Shown in pieces: positions 62,133 through 64,000 of a DNA stretch of 64,000 bases. The first letter of the stretch is position 1. Each line of letters begins with the position of its first letter. This DNA comes from an uncultured Bacteroidota bacterium (GTDB lineage: Bacteria > Bacteroidota > Bacteroidia > Bacteroidales > P3). The stretch spans positions 1 through 64,000 of the forward strand of contig CADBDA010000010.1 in assembly GCA_902793295.1 (NCBI GenBank), in the 5' to 3' direction. Below the pieces are notes generated by a model. It was not told where the DNA came from, did not search any database, and was given only the letters and a program-made list of their open reading frames with translations. A program made the translations under genes and the position numbers.

Positions 62133-64000
62133 ATGATAACCGACTTTCTGATTCGGGCAAGCTACCCCAACTATTTCATGGTGAAGAAATACGCCGACCA
62201 AGGCCGCGAAATCTTCAACCGCAACATCGAAGACAAAGACAACGTTCTGAAAGGCAACAAACCCGGAACGGTGATATACAAACTGGAAGGCGACGACAAG
62301 CCGCACGAATTCCCTCCGCGCTGGTACGACATGTACTACCTGATGCGTCAGCGCGGCGAACGACAGCGCCATTATCTGGAAATGCTGCTACAGGAGCGTT
62401 TCGGCGATGCCATGTGCGATGAACGTATGGCCGCAGGACACCAGCCTCAGAAAATAGCCGAACTGGAAACGACGCGCGAAGACTTCCGTACCGAATGCCA
62501 ACACTATGTGGCCGAACACCCTCTGCAAAACAGCGAAGAGCTGATCACCACCCTGGTGGAAGGCGATTTCACTGACGAACAGATCAGTTACAAGGGTCGC
62601 ATGCTGCTGGATCTGACACGCAACTGCTACCCCGTTCCGGACTTCTGCATCCTCACAGCGAAGGCTTTCCAACAGCCCGAGAGACTGGAGACCCTGCTTG
62701 AGACCGCCATCAAGAATCTGGAGACCATGACGCTGTACCATCTGGGAAGCGAGAAAAGCCCGTTGGTGTTTGCCATTCGCTGCGCCATGCCGCAATACAT
62801 ACCCGGACTGATGCCCACGCTGCTCAACATCGGAGTGACACGCAACGCATACGCCGGACTGCGCAAACACCATGTGGAAGGAATGGCCAACAGAGTGTAC
62901 CTCAGCACACTGCACACCATCTGCGAAATGCTCTCCATCGAGAAGCACTACGACAGGAACGACATCGAGCTGACGGCCGACGAACAAGTGAACCGCATCA
63001 AGGCCATGGAACATGCCATCGTCGAAGCACGCGCAGACGGCGAGCGGCTGCTGACCGATGCCCACTACCAAGCCCTCAAACTGGTGGAATATGTGCGCGA
63101 ATTCTACATCGACAACCAGGATCTCATCCTCACCTTCATGCAAGGCAAGCAAGCCTACCCGTCGCTCATCCTGCAACGCATGGTATGGACCATCGGAAAC
63201 GAGCAGTCGTACCCCGGCGTTCTCTACAGCCATCACAGCCGCACCGGTAAAGGCCGTCAGATAGAGAGTTACCGCAACATCTTCGGCGAAGAGATCATGA
63301 CGGGCGACGTCACCTCAATCGACATCTCCTATAACGACCGTCGCGAAATCAAGGAAGAGTACCCGGCCGTATTCCATTTCGACCCGCTACTGGAATCGCT
63401 TGAGCAACGGCACAAATCGCCTGTCACCATCGAATTTGCCGTCGAGACACGTCCCCGCAAGGTGAGCCTCTTTGCCGTATTGCAGCTCAACAAATCGGAG
63501 ATGACCGGCCGTGCCGCGCTCATCTCGTCGATCGACATGCTGGAACGTGGCGTGATAGAGGAGCACGATGTCACCGAACTCATCAAACCCTACCATCTGC
63601 GACAGATTGTGAGCAATTCCATCGACGACCGATCGATGGCTCAACTCGATTTCTTTGGCAAAGGCCTCAGCGTGCTGCCACGCACCGCCATCACCGCCAC
63701 CCTCTGTTTTTCGGCACAACAGGCGCAGGAACTGAAGAAGAACGGCACCTCCGTTTGCCTGTGCCAGGAACGCTTTGTGCCCGAAGACACCATCACGCTC
63801 GGCGAACTCGACGCCATTCTCAGCATGACACCCGCCGCCATCCATGTCGTTACCGCCTGCCGCGGCTACGGCATCCCCGCCCTGATGGACCTGCAGAACT
63901 ACGGCATCCGGAAAGAAGGCAACAGCCTGGTCAACAATCAAGGACTGGTTATCAACGAACTGGACAAAATCACCATCAGCAGCAAACACCAGACCATCTA
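62133..64000 (+). CDS. Divergent pyruvate phosphate dikinase-like protein (3' end outside window)
   Basis: 622 residues visible, frame open to the window end. After a 145-residue unassigned N-terminal part, the sequence follows PPDK: YPVPDFCILTAKAF at 166-179 (LPVPPGF-like), LVFAIRCAMPQYIPGLMPTLLNIGV at 211-235 (SVRSGA-MPGMMDTVLNLG-like), QRMVWTIGNEQSYPGVLYSHHSRTG at 348-372, and the phosphohistidine domain with FGKGLSVLP at 508-516 and H571 in IHVVTACRGYGIP, which aligns with HAAVVARGMGKP. The glycine-rich ATP loop is reduced to YKGRMLL. PPDK interconverts pyruvate and PEP; the divergence and the extra N-terminus make another substrate possible. It lies in an operon with an S41 protease. Confidence 0.7.
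   Translation, partial: MITDFLIRASYPNYFMVKKYADQGREIFNRNIEDKDNVLKGNKPGTVIYKLEGDDKPHEFPPRWYDMYYLMRQRGERQRHYLEMLLQERFGDAMCDERMAAGHQPQKIAELETTREDFRTECQHYVAEHPLQNSEELITTLVEGDFTDEQISYKGRMLLDLTRNCYPVPDFCILTAKAFQQPERLETLLETAIKNLETMTLYHLGSEKSPLVFAIRCAMPQYIPGLMPTLLNIGVTRNAYAGLRKHHVEGMANRVYLSTLHTICEMLSIEKHYDRNDIELTADEQVNRIKAMEHAIVEARADGERLLTDAHYQALKLVEYVREFYIDNQDLILTFMQGKQAYPSLILQRMVWTIGNEQSYPGVLYSHHSRTGKGRQIESYRNIFGEEIMTGDVTSIDISYNDRREIKEEYPAVFHFDPLLESLEQRHKSPVTIEFAVETRPRKVSLFAVLQLNKSEMTGRAALISSIDMLERGVIEEHDVTELIKPYHLRQIVSNSIDDRSMAQLDFFGKGLSVLPRTAITATLCFSAQQAQELKKNGTSVCLCQERFVPEDTITLGELDAILSMTPAAIHVVTACRGYGIPALMDLQNYGIRKEGNSLVNNQGLVINELDKITISSKHQTI

Overview
The window reads as a chromosomal segment of a moderately GC-rich member of the Bacteroidales. 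Evidence seen directly: gene starts lie behind TAnnTTTG -7 boxes, several with TTTG about 19-21 bases upstream; many small lipoproteins have Bacteroidetes-type lipoboxes; and the gene set (fused NfnA/GltD-type oxidoreductase, bifunctional FtcD, GH97, DUF6266, a lipoprotein behind def) is typical of the order. I cannot place it to genus.

Layout. 1-4655: envelope and cofactor operon (DUF1573, yajC, ybbR-like, coaE, flavin/NADPH oxidoreductase fusion). 4939-8993: sstT, a CAU-anticodon tRNA, ruvX, def, a TPR-like lipoprotein and a flavin reductase. 9225-18309: a more variable stretch with an HTH regulator with a low-complexity tail, an AT-rich palindrome-rich intergenic region, a 40-residue lipoprotein, a heptamer tandem repeat, ftcD, three poorly known genes (coiled-coil protein, DUF6266 protein behind a long structured-looking leader, an orphan), an IS4-family element and a repeat-rich noncoding segment. 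18310-26241: an unknown exported protein, gamma carbonic anhydrase, GH97 glycosidase, a Bcp peroxiredoxin, and an ECF sigma factor followed by a short membrane protein and exported proteins. 26437-36074: a 2616-residue cyclic beta-1,2-glucan synthase homologue with its own promoter, then a C69 dipeptidase. 36242-41216: beta carbonic anhydrase, folE, rRNA methyltransferase, rpe, a YitT protein and a YggS protein, all on the minus strand. 41413-51733: topB, an rRNA pseudouridine synthase, a repeat protein, pheT, a lipoprotein, a GT39 membrane glycosyltransferase and glnS. 51893-64000: an LEA-like lipoprotein, then a minus-strand run of a coiled-coil lipoprotein, a MurL-MurD-M20 fusion and a second C69 dipeptidase; divergent from it runs an outer-membrane protein, an S41 protease and a divergent pyruvate phosphate dikinase-like protein cut by the window end.

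The most unusual content is the 1258-residue protein at 54298-58074, which joins a MurL-type glutamate epimerase, a Mur ligase with a MurD2-like motif and a complete M20 metallohydrolase. This suggests a one-polypeptide version of the L-Glu route to peptidoglycan precursors, possibly with an added hydrolytic step. Second is the complete NdvB/Cgs-type glucan synthase, a family best known from Rhizobiales. The repeats and intergenic palindromes at 10.2-11.4 kb and 17.8-18.3 kb and the two-state leader of the DUF6266 gene are the main unexplained noncoding signals.
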